From Nitrosarchaeum sp. (GTDB taxonomy: Archaea > Thermoproteota > Nitrososphaeria > Nitrososphaerales > Nitrosopumilaceae), in the NCBI GenBank assembly GCA_025699025.1, contig JAILWJ010000001.1:416488-480487 (forward strand): a stretch of 64,000 nucleotides of DNA. The letters run 5' to 3'. Position 1 is the first letter of the stretch; the number at the start of each line of letters is the position of its first letter. The notes beneath the pieces were generated by a model. The model did no database searches. It had not been told where the DNA came from and worked only from the letters and a program-made list of their open reading frames with translations. Positions 24,388 through 33,642 of this stretch are shown here, piece after piece. Made by a program: the position numbers and the translations under genes.

Positions 24388-25122
24388 ATGAGAACATCTC
24401 TTTTTATAATAATTGTACTAGCCTCTGGTGCGTTTGCAGGTTTGATACATGGTGTAACAAACCTCGTTATTGTGGAGCCATATCTGGATCAGGCAATAGG
24501 TATTGAGAACCAGAATCTTTTTGCTTCAGGTGAAGAAGAGGACACATTAGAGTTTTGGATAGAATATGAAGGATATAGATCATGGCAAAAGAGTGGTCAA
24601 GTTCTTGCAGGTGTTATTTTAGGGACTTCGATTGGCTCCTTGTTTGGTATTGTATTTGCCTTGTCAAAATACTCTCTTCCAGGACGAAACAATGTCAAGA
24701 AGGCACTTGTGTTGGCAGGAATTATGTGGTTAACATTATACTTCATCCCATTTTTAAAATACCCTGCAAATCCCCCAACTGTTGGAGATACGGATACGGT
24801 AGTATTGCGAGCAATGCTCTATGTGTTATTCATCGCAGTTTCGGGTTTTGCTGCATTAGGATGTTACAAACTATCTAAAAAACTTGAAAATAAGAAAAAA
24901 ATCATGGCATTGGTTGGATATGCTGCTTTCATCTCTGCAGTGTTTGTTGTCATGCCTAATAATCCAGACAAAGTATCCGCACCAATGGATTTGGTTGATG
25001 GGTTTAGGATAGTTTCCGTAATCGGCGTTTCCTCGTTTTGGGTTTCTATTGCAGTCATATTGGGTCTATTGTGGAATAGATTTGACCCTGAAAAAATTGC
25101 CAAAACTAATTCCCATTCTTAA
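24388..25122 (+). CDS. cbtA: Cobalt transporter subunit CbtA
   Basis: 244 residues with about six transmembrane helices, starting MRTSLFIIIVLASGAFAGLI, and an external loop with acidic and His residues. It follows cbtB in one operon and forms the membrane part of the cobalt importer. Confidence 0.88.
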   Translation: MRTSLFIIIVLASGAFAGLIHGVTNLVIVEPYLDQAIGIENQNLFASGEEEDTLEFWIEYEGYRSWQKSGQVLAGVILGTSIGSLFGIVFALSKYSLPGRNNVKKALVLAGIMWLTLYFIPFLKYPANPPTVGDTDTVVLRAMLYVLFIAVSGFAALGCYKLSKKLENKKKIMALVGYAAFISAVFVVMPNNPDKVSAPMDLVDGFRIVSVIGVSSFWVSIAVILGLLWNRFDPEKIAKTNSHS

Positions 25123-25131
25123 TCTCTAGAA

Positions 25132-25160
25132 TGAGAATGATTCTCACGTCATTTAAATAA
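25132..25160 (+). promoter_or_regulatory. Palindromic operator and TATA box of the HTH gene pair
   Basis: TGAGAAT (25132-25138), a central G and ATTCTCA (25140-25146) form a 15-bp palindrome. The TATA-like ATTTAAATAA follows at 25151-25160, and ATG 25184 is about 29 bases downstream. The location fits autoregulation or control of the HTH pair. Confidence 0.5.
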
Positions 25161-25183
25161 CTCATTTTTCAACTATTTTAGGC

Positions 25184-25513
25184 ATGGCAAAGAGATTGAC
25201 TCTTCCACAATTAAAAAAATATGATATTACACAAAAAGTGATTGAGGCATTGGCCGATGCTGAATCTAGGGCAATCTTGTTTTCTATAATAAAATCTGGA
25301 AAAACTGCTGCAGAATTATCTGAAAAATTGAAGATACCGTTAAGCTCCGTATACAAGAAACTGACTGATCTTGAAGAATTAACACTTATTGAAGTCGAGA
25401 AATGGATGCTTTCCGATAAGGGAAGAAAGTTCAAAGTGTATAGGAGCAGAATATCCAAAGCAGACATTAGCATTAAAAAACCCGAACCCATACTGAATTT
25501 AGTACCAAATTAG
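25184..25513 (+). CDS. Winged-helix transcription regulator
   Basis: 109 residues. The HTH core lies at about 40-75 (AAELSEKLKIPLSSVYKKLT) followed by a wing, with a beta-rich tail. It is clearly paralogous to the next gene, 7 bases downstream, suggesting a tandem duplication and possible heterodimer. Located behind cbtBA but on its own promoter. Confidence 0.75.
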   Translation: MAKRLTLPQLKKYDITQKVIEALADAESRAILFSIIKSGKTAAELSEKLKIPLSSVYKKLTDLEELTLIEVEKWMLSDKGRKFKVYRSRISKADISIKKPEPILNLVPN

Positions 25514-25520
25514 ATGTGAT

Positions 25521-25862
25521 ATGTCAAAACCAAACATCATCCAATTAAGTGAATTTGATATCACTCAAAAAATCATTGAATCGTTAAGTAATGTCTGTAC
25601 TCGTGCAGTGCTGTTTTCAATAAAGACTACCTCCAAAGATGCAAACCAAATTGCCGAAGAGCTAAAGATCTCGCTATCTACAGTGTATAAAACACTGTCA
25701 AATCTTGAAGAACTGGCATTGGCAGAAGTTGATCAGTTTATCATATCGAATGAGGGGAAAAAGATCAAACAATATAGGAGCAGGATTGGCAAAGTTGAGA
25801 TTACCATTAATGATTTGGAGCCACGTCTGAATCTTTATCCTAATGACAGTCCTAAATCTTGA
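25521..25862 (+). CDS. Winged-helix transcription regulator, paralogue of the preceding gene
   Basis: 113 residues, same layout as 25184-25513: D-I-T-Q-K-I-I-E-S-L at the start, HTH core LKISLSTVYKTLSNLEELAL, and Y-R-S-R-I in the tail. The two diverge mainly at the N-terminus. Co-transcribed. Confidence 0.75.
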   Translation: MSKPNIIQLSEFDITQKIIESLSNVCTRAVLFSIKTTSKDANQIAEELKISLSTVYKTLSNLEELALAEVDQFIISNEGKKIKQYRSRIGKVEITINDLEPRLNLYPNDSPKS

Positions 25863-25932
25863 TCAGTTTAGCCTTGGATCGATAATGTTTTTGACACTAT
25901 TCATTCTAATCATTGTCTAAAGACTATTCATT

Positions 25933-26031
25933 ATGAATTGTAAAGATGGATACATTCATAGCTTTTCCTATTTTGCAATACAAGACAAAAAAATGTGTAT
26001 TTATTGTGGGATTGAAGAATCCATTTCATGA
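25933..26031 (+). CDS. Microprotein with CxxC
   Basis: 32 codons, MNCKDGYIHSFSYFAIQDKK then MCIYCGIEESIS. C3 and H9 in the first half with C22-x2-C25 in the second could form a metal site. Lies in the gap behind the HTH pair. Confidence 0.4.
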   Translation: MNCKDGYIHSFSYFAIQDKKMCIYCGIEESIS

Positions 26032-26055
26032 ACATTTTGTTCCAAATCTTTAGAA

Positions 26056-26252
26056 TTAGAATACTGATTCAGGTTTGGGGTTAAATGACGCAGATGAATT
26101 GGGTTTTACATCATCAATTACATCAAATTCTTTGTTGGTGTGTGCATCTGATGTTGTGACTGGCCTAACAGCAGGTTTGCAATCTCTTTGCAGACTTGCT
26201 CTTCTGTTGCCCTTTTACCATACCTCCTTAATCTTGGAGTGATGTAGCGTGT
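26056..26252 (-). pseudogene. Possible frameshifted small basic gene
   Basis: One frame from about 26252 reads RYITPRLRRYGKRATEEQVC without a start codon. A second reads CKPAVRPVTTSDAHTNKEFD to a TAA at 26056. They join sensibly if one frameshift is allowed. A GGAGGT then ATG sits inside, but its own frame stops after 18 codons. Could be a decaying gene or a sequence slip. Confidence 0.3.
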
Positions 26253-26296
26253 CTAAAAAAAGGCCGAATGTTATTTGTTTGCTGAAGGTTTCTGGC

Positions 26297-26314
26297 AACT
26301 GCGCGCACGCAGTT
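26297..26314. terminator. GC-rich hairpin behind the 26351 gene
   Basis: AACTGCG (26297-26303) pairs with CGCAGTT (26308-26314) around a 4-base loop. It lies 37 bases past the minus-strand stop. Archaeal termination usually relies on T tracts, so a termination role is only one option. Confidence 0.35.
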
Positions 26315-26350
26315 TCTATTTGGATGTTATTTTGAAATTTGTTTAATCTG

Positions 26351-26746
26351 TTATTCGTTCCAAATTGGCTGTTGTTTTAGCCATTTTATCAAATCTCTGT
26401 AAAGCTGGCTTTTTTGGACATTTAAAATATTGATTTCAAGATTTGTAGATGATTTTGCAGTCTTTGTATATCTTTCATATTTTGCAAAGATTATCTTGTC
26501 CAAGTATGTTTCTCCTTGGATCTCTTTTTTTGCCAATTCCTCAGAATCTGTCATTGCAAAACTTGCAAATAATACTCCGTCAACCCAATATGCATTTCCC
26601 GTCTCCAAAGTAGACATCATGTTTAACAGATCATCAAGTGTCATCTTGATTATGTCTCGCACATAGATCGTTTTGTATGGTTGATGTATGAAATCAGTCA
26701 ATATGGTGATTCCTTTATCTGGGTTAATCAATTTTTGTACCGTCAC
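26351..26746 (-). CDS. Hypothetical soluble protein
   Basis: 131 residues from GTG 26746 (TTG 26749 also possible), starting VTVQKLINPDKGITILTDFI. The frame stays open upstream to 27010, but that part is antisense to a clear exported-protein gene and was dropped. Alpha/beta composition with a conserved-looking GNAYWVDGVLFASF block; no domain recognised. The shared TATA at 26770-26778 supports this start. Confidence 0.6.
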   Translation of the reverse strand: MTVQKLINPDKGITILTDFIHQPYKTIYVRDIIKMTLDDLLNMMSTLETGNAYWVDGVLFASFAMTDSEELAKKEIQGETYLDKIIFAKYERYTKTAKSSTNLEINILNVQKSQLYRDLIKWLKQQPIWNE

Positions 26747-26769
26747 CAAATATGATGTGAAAAATCTTC

Positions 26770-26778
26770 TAATATATG
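26770..26778. promoter_or_regulatory. Shared TATA box between divergent genes
   Basis: TAATATATG lies 23 bases before GTG 26797 (plus) and 28 bases after GTG 26746 (minus). One AT box may serve both directions with leaderless transcripts. Confidence 0.4.
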
Positions 26779-26796
26779 GAGTGCTATCTTGATTTA

Positions 26797-27282
26797 GTGA
26801 AAATCCTTCTTGTGTTGATTTTATTGATTGTTCCTCTTTCTGCTTTTGCAGAGTCGCATTATGACCACTCTGAAAGTAATACCTTTTCAGAGTATGTTGT
26901 CTCAATTGACGAGCATGTCTATACTGTTCCATATCAGGTTGACGCACATGTGATTGCGATGGCCATAGACCCCGAATTGACATCTTTGCTAATAGGTCTT
27001 GAGAACACAAAAGAATCTGTGTTTGTAATTGACTTGGAACATGAGATCATAAGTGCTGAAAATAATGCTTTTGCAATCTTGGTTAATGGTTTTGAGGTAG
27101 ATTACCACATTATGTCTGATTCCGATAGTTCTACATTGACATTTTATGTGTCTGATTTTACTGAGGAAGTAGAAATTATCGGGACTCGTGTGATTCCCGA
27201 ATTTCCTGTTGGTGCCATTATGGGGTTTGCATTATTGATTTCAATTGTGGCCATCTTTCCAAAAATAAAATCTAGGTTGTAA
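26797..27282 (+). CDS. PEFG-CTERM-like surface protein
   Basis: 161 residues from GTG 26797. An N-terminal signal peptide (VKILLVLILLIVPLSAFA), a beta-rich external domain, then PEFPVG followed by a hydrophobic helix and K-I-K-S-R-L. That tail is the PEFG-CTERM sorting form used by thaumarchaea for surface anchoring. The stop overlaps purP by 11 bases. Confidence 0.8.
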   Translation: MKILLVLILLIVPLSAFAESHYDHSESNTFSEYVVSIDEHVYTVPYQVDAHVIAMAIDPELTSLLIGLENTKESVFVIDLEHEIISAENNAFAILVNGFEVDYHIMSDSDSSTLTFYVSDFTEEVEIIGTRVIPEFPVGAIMGFALLISIVAIFPKIKSRL

Positions 27283-28297
27283 CAATATCTAACTGATTGC
27301 TAGCATCGGCTATTTTTATCTCGCGTGCTATCCTCTTGCCCATGCTCATCTGCTCATTGAAAAGTAATGAATAGTATGGTGACCCGTCCATGTAGATGTT
27401 GGTTCCTGCGACAATTCTTGCTGAGAATTCAAACGATGTAAATTTTGCATTCTCATCATAAACGCCTTCTATACAGAATGGACCATTCATGCCAGGAGCT
27501 ACCAACTTCTTTGATGCCTCTACAAAATTCTCCCCCATTCTGTATACTTCATCCAAAAGTGACTCTCTTAAAACGAGTGGACTATTTCCAATAACATTAA
27601 ACGATGGAACCTTGTCGCTTTTAAGCTGTTGTTCTGATGGAATTCTAGCCAATCCTTCAATATCTGATTCGTGTCTTTGATCAACACCAAAAAACTCAAC
27701 TTCTTCTTTTAGCGGCGAATAAAAAAACTGTAGATATGCCAATACTCCTGCAGCATATTCTTGTATGTATAGCGTTTCATCTTCTGAGATTATTCCATCT
27801 GAGATCAATTGGTTTCTTTTTTTATCATAATCTTGCTCATTTGCTGCCATAAAGTAACCTTTACCTCCTGCAGCACCCTGTCTTTTCACAATAACTAGAT
27901 TGTTGATGTCTTTGGGGTTTGTTACTGGTCTTGGAACTGGGAGATTTGCTTCCCTCATGAGCTTTTCTTTCATTTCCCTGTCTGACTCCCACCGTAGAAT
28001 CCATTTGTTTCCAAATATCGGAGTCTTTATGGATTCAATTTGCTCTGATGTCATCTGGGCAATCAATGTTCCATGTGGAATCATCACGGCGTTATTTTTC
28101 TCCAAGGTAGATTGACATCTTTGCTCTAAAATTTCAGAAAATGAATTTACTAGAATCAATTCATCGATAAACGAGAATCTGCGATATAGTTTTTCACGTT
28201 TTTTTTCACATACTAGGATTGTTTTTAACCCTTCATCTTTTGCGCCTTTAAGAACTTGAAGTGAACAGTGAGAGCCAAGAGTAGCGACAGAGATCAT
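27272..28297 (-). CDS. purP: PurP-family ATP-grasp ligase (FAICAR synthetase type)
   Basis: 341 residues, ATP-grasp fold. PurP formylates AICAR with formate and ATP in archaeal purine synthesis. Matching blocks: ATLGSHCSLQVLKGAKDEG, the IPHGT segment, LVIVKRQGAAGGKGYF, GVDQRHESD and FEFSARIVAGTN. Some archaea carry PurP paralogues of unknown role, so the exact substrate is family-level. Confidence 0.88.
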   Translation of the reverse strand: MISVATLGSHCSLQVLKGAKDEGLKTILVCEKKREKLYRRFSFIDELILVNSFSEILEQRCQSTLEKNNAVMIPHGTLIAQMTSEQIESIKTPIFGNKWILRWESDREMKEKLMREANLPVPRPVTNPKDINNLVIVKRQGAAGGKGYFMAANEQDYDKKRNQLISDGIISEDETLYIQEYAAGVLAYLQFFYSPLKEEVEFFGVDQRHESDIEGLARIPSEQQLKSDKVPSFNVIGNSPLVLRESLLDEVYRMGENFVEASKKLVAPGMNGPFCIEGVYDENAKFTSFEFSARIVAGTNIYMDGSPYYSLLFNEQMSMGKRIAREIKIADASNQLDIVTT

Positions 28298-28324
28298 CGG
28301 ATATATTGCATATTGCTTTGTACT

Positions 28325-28534
28325 TTATGAACTATGTGCGGACGATACAAACACAAACACCTCGTCTATTAAATCGGCATTGATTTCAGGTTTAATATCG
28401 TCTGGAATGATCTTTAAAATAAATTCATACATCGTGGTGTTTTCAGGCAATTCTCCTCTTTTTTGATACAATGAATATACTGTAATCCCATTTGCGATTA
28501 TCGCAATTGCTTTTTCTCTACCTGTAAGTGTCAT
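28325..28534 (-). CDS. Small hypothetical protein
   Basis: 69 residues starting MTLTGREKAIAIIANGITVY; a helical N-terminus and an acidic middle. 27 bases before purP in the same direction, so probably cotranscribed. No family recognised. Confidence 0.55.
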   Translation of the reverse strand: MTLTGREKAIAIIANGITVYSLYQKRGELPENTTMYEFILKIIPDDIKPEINADLIDEVFVFVSSAHSS

Positions 28535-28577
28535 TCATAATCATTATGTTTGTTGGTAATCTAATGAAAATGTGAAA

Positions 28578-28766
28578 TTATACGAAAATATCTTGATCGG
28601 CTCCATCTGTGTTTGATTGTGGTGGTTTGATTGATACGGTTAATGGTTCTAAATGTGTGCCATGTAGTCCCGCTTCCTCAATTTGAGGTGTCTGTGATGC
28701 GTAATATCCAACATACACTGCAGCAATAATGAATGTTGCAATTACTATTCCAATTAATATGTCCAA
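28578..28766 (-). CDS. Small membrane-anchored protein
   Basis: 62 residues: one N-terminal transmembrane helix (MDILIGIVIATFIIAAVYVG) and a polar, Pro-rich external tail. Family unknown. Confidence 0.55.
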   Translation of the reverse strand: MDILIGIVIATFIIAAVYVGYYASQTPQIEEAGLHGTHLEPLTVSIKPPQSNTDGADQDIFV

Positions 28767-28904
28767 CTGTTATTTTCAAATAATTTCTAATGATAAATGT
28801 TACTTTTTGATAATTTTGGGCACGTGATTTCTTAAAATTCTCAATTATGCCAATGTTTTTTGTGTAAAAATTAATTACACCAGATGACAGGCAGATAGTA
28901 AATT

Positions 28905-30215
28905 ATGATTGAAACTGAACTGGGAGCGCTACGGCGATCTCACTACTCACACCAACTCAATTCCTCAATGGATGGTACGACGGTTACTGTTATGGGGTGG
29001 GTTTTGACAATAAGGGGTCACGGAAACATTACCTTTGCCACGATTAAAGACAAACATGGTGAAATCCCAATTGTCGCTAAAAAAGGCAATTGTTCGGATG
29101 AAGTAAGAGAAAAACTATCTTCACTCAAGGCACATTCCTCAATTGCAGTTACAGGAAATATAAAATCTTCAGAAAAATCTCCAACAGGGTATGAGGTTAT
29201 TCCACTTGATCTTTACGTATTCTCAGAAGTTGAAAAAATTGCCCCATTTGAGCCTGTTGCAAAGACTGTAAAGAATATCGACACCAGATTGGAAGTCAGA
29301 CCGATTGATTTGAGACGAAGTGTATTACAACATATCTTTAATGTTAGGAGTCAAATTCTCAAATCCATTAGAGACTATTTTTATCAAAATGATTTTACCG
29401 AGATAAATACTCCCAAAATGATTGCAACTGCAACAGAAGGAGGAGCCGCCTTGTTCCCCATCTTTTATTATAATAAAGAAGCATTTCTAGCACAAAGTCC
29501 ACAATTATACAAAGAACAATTGACAATGAGCTTTGAGAAGGTCTTTGAAATCGCTCCAATCTTTAGAGCAGAGCCATCAAGAACAAACAGACATCTTGCC
29601 GAAGCAATATCTATTGATCTTGAAGAAGCGTTTGTCGATTATACTGATGTGATGAACAGAATTGAAGATATTATTAAAACATCGATTCAGACAGTAAACG
29701 AGTATGCAAAAAGCAATTCTGATGTGGAATTTTTAATTCCAGATATCCCACAAACCATTCCTCGTTACTCTTATGATGAACTGGTAGATAAAATGCAGAA
29801 AGCAGGAGCTAAGATTGAATGGGGGGATGATCTATATCCGTCAAATCTAAAAAAGATTGGCCTTGAAGGATTTTACTTTATCAAAGATTGGCCACTTGGT
29901 CCAAAACCATTCTATGTCAAAGACAGCAAATCTAACCCAAAAATTTCAGAGTCCTTTGATTTGATGTTTGGAGATTTGGAATTATCCTCTGGCAGTACAA
30001 GAATTGAAAAGCGTGATGAGCTTGAAGAGAGAATGAAAAATAAAGGAATGAACATTGATGCTTTTGAATATCATCTTGGTGCATTTGATTTTGGTGTTCC
30101 GCCCCATGCTGGATGTGGGATTGGTCTTGAACGTCTAATTATGGCACTAACAGGCACAGAAAATATACGAGATGTAACATTTTATCCTAGAGATGTTGAT
30201 AGGCTAACACCGTAG
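28905..30215 (+). CDS. aspS: Aspartyl-tRNA synthetase (likely non-discriminating)
   Basis: 436 residues: an OB-fold anticodon domain (about 18-105) and class II core with motif 2 (FRAEPSRTNRHL), the TEGGAALF loop and motif 3 (HAGCGIGLERLIMAL). The gatC, gatA and gatB genes follow directly, so it likely charges both tRNA-Asp and tRNA-Asn with Asp for later amidation. Confidence 0.95.
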   Translation: MIETELGALRRSHYSHQLNSSMDGTTVTVMGWVLTIRGHGNITFATIKDKHGEIPIVAKKGNCSDEVREKLSSLKAHSSIAVTGNIKSSEKSPTGYEVIPLDLYVFSEVEKIAPFEPVAKTVKNIDTRLEVRPIDLRRSVLQHIFNVRSQILKSIRDYFYQNDFTEINTPKMIATATEGGAALFPIFYYNKEAFLAQSPQLYKEQLTMSFEKVFEIAPIFRAEPSRTNRHLAEAISIDLEEAFVDYTDVMNRIEDIIKTSIQTVNEYAKSNSDVEFLIPDIPQTIPRYSYDELVDKMQKAGAKIEWGDDLYPSNLKKIGLEGFYFIKDWPLGPKPFYVKDSKSNPKISESFDLMFGDLELSSGSTRIEKRDELEERMKNKGMNIDAFEYHLGAFDFGVPPHAGCGIGLERLIMALTGTENIRDVTFYPRDVDRLTP

Positions 30216-30491
30216 GTGATTATTGTGGTAACTGAGGAAGAAATTGAACAAGTAACAAAACTAATGAAAATTGATGTTCATGATCATAAAGAATTCATAG
30301 ACAAAGTACATGCAATGATTGATTATTTCGATATCTTGGATTCTGCAGGTGTGGAAGACGAGGAGATTTTAATGAATGATGTTCCATTATCTAGTCTAAG
30401 AGATGACAAACATATTCCATACCAAGACAAATTAATCGAGAAATTAAAGCACTACAAGGGAACATACGTTAGAGCCCCCAAGATGATGTAG
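30216..30491 (+). CDS. gatC: Asp/Glu-tRNA amidotransferase subunit C
   Basis: 91 residues, starting at GTG 30216 with no gap after aspS; GTG 30225 is an alternative. A helical GatC that stabilises GatA. The blocks DILDSAGVED and VPLSSLRDDK match the family. Confidence 0.9.
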   Translation: MIIVVTEEEIEQVTKLMKIDVHDHKEFIDKVHAMIDYFDILDSAGVEDEEILMNDVPLSSLRDDKHIPYQDKLIEKLKHYKGTYVRAPKMM

Positions 30492-31934
30492 TTGAATCTC
30501 AGAATTTCTGCTTTAGAGTATGTGCATCAAGTAAAGAACGGCGATATCTCGGTAGAAGAGTTTACTGCCAAGACCATGGAGCGAATACATCAAGTAGATG
30601 ATAGTATACATGCGTTTTTGCATGTTAATTCAGATGCAATTGAACAAGCTAGATCGATAGACAAGAAGATAAAATCCGGAGAGAAGGTCGGTGATTGTTT
30701 TGGTATGCCAATTTCAATTAAAGATAACATTTGCATTAAAGATACAAAGACTACATGTGCATCAAAAATGTTACATGATTTTGTTGCACCCTATGACGCC
30801 ACAGTGATCTCACGACTAAAACAACAAGATGCAATATTTGTTGGAAAAGTGAATCTCGATGAATTTGCAATGGGTCTGACTACCGAATTTAGTGCATATG
30901 GTCCGACTCGCAATCCTTGGAACATAGATTATGTTCCCGGTGGTTCTTCTGGCGGTAGTGCCGCATCTGTCAGTGCGTTTGAATGTGTTGCATCTTTAGG
31001 ATCTGATACTGGTGGTTCTGTTAGAAATCCGGCAAGCTTTTGTGGGGTCGTAGGATTCAAACCAACATATGGTTTGATTAGCAGATTCGGTCTGATCTCT
31101 TATGCAAATAGTATTGAACAGATAGGTCCCATAACAAGAACTGTCAAGGATACAGCTTTCATGCTAAATATCATCTCAGGACATGATTCTAATGATGATA
31201 CTACGATTGACAATCCACAGGATTATCTGTCTGGCATAGATGCTGGAATAGAAGGCAAAAAAATAGGAATAATTCAAGAGATGGTTGGAGAGGGAATTGA
31301 TCCTGTTGTCCTATCTGCTACCAAAAACGCCATTGCAAAATTAGAAGGATTGGGTGCAACATGTGAAGAAGTCCATCTTGAGATGGTAAAATACTCTGTT
31401 GCAGCATATTATACCATTACTGCAACAGAGGCAGGAAGCAATCTTGCAAGATACGATAACCTACTTTATGGCTATGACTTTCCTGTAGAAGGATACGAGT
31501 TTAATTCATACATTTCAAAAGCAAGAACAAAGTTTGGACCAGAAGTTACACGAAGAATGATTCTTGGGGGTTTTGTTCCATCTGCAGGGCATGCAGGTAG
31601 ATATTTTCTCAAAGCACTCAAAGTAAAACAAAAACTTACTAGAGAAATAGAACAGCTATTCAAAAAATATGATTATCTTATTGCGCCAACCGTTCCAGTA
31701 TTGCCATTTAAATTTGGCGAAAAAATAAATGATCCGATTGCATTATTCCTTGTTGACATCAATACTGTTACTGCAAATCTGACCGGAAAACCTGCCATAT
31801 CTGTTCCATTTGAGATGTCAAATGGACTGCCAATCGGAGTTCAAATTATAGCAAACTCCAATAAAGACAAATCTGTGCTTCAAGCTGCATATGCGCTTGA
31901 GAGTACTGTAAAATTACCCGAGGTGCCAATTTGA
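30492..31934 (+). CDS. gatA: Asp/Glu-tRNA amidotransferase subunit A
   Basis: 480 residues from TTG 30492. Amidase-signature enzyme that releases ammonia from Gln: catalytic Lys in ISIKDNI, and the GGSSGGSAASV and DTGGSVRNPASFCG Ser region. Adjacent to gatC; the last 4 bases overlap gatB. Confidence 0.96.
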   Translation: MNLRISALEYVHQVKNGDISVEEFTAKTMERIHQVDDSIHAFLHVNSDAIEQARSIDKKIKSGEKVGDCFGMPISIKDNICIKDTKTTCASKMLHDFVAPYDATVISRLKQQDAIFVGKVNLDEFAMGLTTEFSAYGPTRNPWNIDYVPGGSSGGSAASVSAFECVASLGSDTGGSVRNPASFCGVVGFKPTYGLISRFGLISYANSIEQIGPITRTVKDTAFMLNIISGHDSNDDTTIDNPQDYLSGIDAGIEGKKIGIIQEMVGEGIDPVVLSATKNAIAKLEGLGATCEEVHLEMVKYSVAAYYTITATEAGSNLARYDNLLYGYDFPVEGYEFNSYISKARTKFGPEVTRRMILGGFVPSAGHAGRYFLKALKVKQKLTREIEQLFKKYDYLIAPTVPVLPFKFGEKINDPIALFLVDINTVTANLTGKPAISVPFEMSNGLPIGVQIIANSNKDKSVLQAAYALESTVKLPEVPI

Positions 31935-33334
31935 CAAAAATAGGACTGGAGATTCACTCTCAATTAACAAACCTTGATAGCAAATTGTTTTGTCCCTGTA
32001 GGGCAAACTATAGGGAGTATGAGCCAAACGCAAACATATGCCCAATATGTATGGGATTACCTGGAAGCCTTCCAAGACTAAACAAAAAAGCAGTTGAAAA
32101 GGCAACCCTGATTGCACTGGCTCTAAATTGTAGCACTCCTGAAAAGATTGCATTCTTTAGAAAAAATTATTTTTATCCTGACTTGCCAAAAAACTTCCAA
32201 ATTACGCAATTGAACATCTATGGTAATACTAGTGTAGGAGGGCCAGGTCATATTATAATTGGTGGTAAAAAAATTAGAATTACACGAGTCCAGTTAGAAG
32301 AAGATCCTGGAAGACTAATTTATGAAGGAAATTCCTCAAAAAATCAAATCACGCTTGTTGATTACAATCGTGCAGGCACGCCTTTGGTGGAAATTGTCAC
32401 CGAGCCTGATTTTGAAAATCCAAAACAAGTAAGAGATTTTCTCAATATCTTGTCTAATCTGCTTGAGAATCTAGGCGTATCTGATCCCAGTCTAGATGGT
32501 GCAATGAGGGCTGATGCTAATGTATCCATCGAAGGAGGAAATAAAGTAGAAATCAAAAATATTGGGTCTTTTCATGATTTGGAAAAAGCAGTTCATTTTG
32601 AGATTACCAGACAAGAAAGTTTGCACTCAAGAAATATTCCGATTCCACAAGAAACAAGACACTGGGATGATAAAAGAAAGATTACAGTTTCTGCTCGTTC
32701 AAAAGAAGAAGAGTTGGATTATAGGTATTTTCTTGAAGGGGACATCCCATGGGTTAGAATGGAAAAAGATATGCTCAACAAGCTAAAAAAAGAAATGCCT
32801 GAGAGTATTAGCTCAAAAAAGGAGAGATATGTATCAAAATATGGCATACCTGCACAGGTAGCAGATGTTTTATCTTCTGACAAGTTTTATTCAGATTTGT
32901 TTGAAGAGTCCTACAATGAAAAAAATGCAAAAGAAATTGCAAATATCATTACGACTGATTTGATGGGATTGGTTGACACTCGTGAAAAAAGAGAATTGTC
33001 AAAATTTACGTCAGCTCATCTTAGAGATCTAGCAGATGCAATTCAAACCGGGAAGATTACTAGAAATTCTGCAAAAAATGCATTGCCTGAAATCGTAAAA
33101 ACTGGAAAAGACCTCTCTAGAATAATTGCAGAACTTGATCTTGGAAACATGTCTGATGAATCCGAGTTATCAAAGATAGTTGATGAAGTGATTTCTGAAG
33201 AATCAGAAGCAGTAAAACAGGCAAAATCAAACCCGCAAACGGTAAACTATCTTGTTGGCAAAGTAATGCAGAAAACAAAAGGTAAGGCAGATCCAAAAAT
33301 AACCCTGAATCTACTCAAAAAGAAGTTGGAGTAA
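31931..33334 (+). CDS. gatB: Asp/Glu-tRNA amidotransferase subunit B
   Basis: 467 residues from TTG 31931, overlapping gatA by 4 bases. Blocks GLEIHSQL, the zinc C-P-C and CPICMGLPG, KNYFYPDLPKNFQIT and LEEDPGRL are typical. GatB phosphorylates the aminoacyl-tRNA and transfers ammonia; the C-terminal tail domain is present. Confidence 0.97.
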   Translation: MTKIGLEIHSQLTNLDSKLFCPCRANYREYEPNANICPICMGLPGSLPRLNKKAVEKATLIALALNCSTPEKIAFFRKNYFYPDLPKNFQITQLNIYGNTSVGGPGHIIIGGKKIRITRVQLEEDPGRLIYEGNSSKNQITLVDYNRAGTPLVEIVTEPDFENPKQVRDFLNILSNLLENLGVSDPSLDGAMRADANVSIEGGNKVEIKNIGSFHDLEKAVHFEITRQESLHSRNIPIPQETRHWDDKRKITVSARSKEEELDYRYFLEGDIPWVRMEKDMLNKLKKEMPESISSKKERYVSKYGIPAQVADVLSSDKFYSDLFEESYNEKNAKEIANIITTDLMGLVDTREKRELSKFTSAHLRDLADAIQTGKITRNSAKNALPEIVKTGKDLSRIIAELDLGNMSDESELSKIVDEVISEESEAVKQAKSNPQTVNYLVGKVMQKTKGKADPKITLNLLKKKLE

Positions 33335-33336
33335 TC

Positions 33337-33600
33337 ATGGTTGAGCTATCTCTTGAAAATATAGAGTTTATAAAAATTTTAGCTAATTCAGATTCAACAA
33401 TATTGCAAGCAGGAATGAATGAGGCTACATTGATGAGACTGGAATCTGAAATAGGGATAATTTTGCGAGAATATTATCAAGAAAAAACAATGAAAACCAA
33501 CACCAACTGGACTGTAAAATTTGAAGACGTCGGAATTCCCGAAGATGATGTAAAGGCAGCAATTGCATGTGCACGACGACTGGGTATTGATATTTCATGA
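33337..33600 (+). CDS. Small helical protein linked to gatB
   Basis: 87 residues, 2 bases after gatB. Starts MVELSLENIEFIKILANSDS; a DDVKAAIACARRLGIDIS tail. Helical, no family known. The tight spacing implies a shared transcript with GatCAB. Confidence 0.65.
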   Translation: MVELSLENIEFIKILANSDSTILQAGMNEATLMRLESEIGIILREYYQEKTMKTNTNWTVKFEDVGIPEDDVKAAIACARRLGIDIS

Positions 33601-33642
33601 TCAAAAAATCTTTTTACATCAAAGTGTTTTGTAAATACAACC

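Noticed and set aside
26747-27010. N-terminal extension of the 26351 minus-strand ORF
   Set aside because: It is antisense to a clear exported protein with signal peptide and PEFG-type tail. The extra residues look random.
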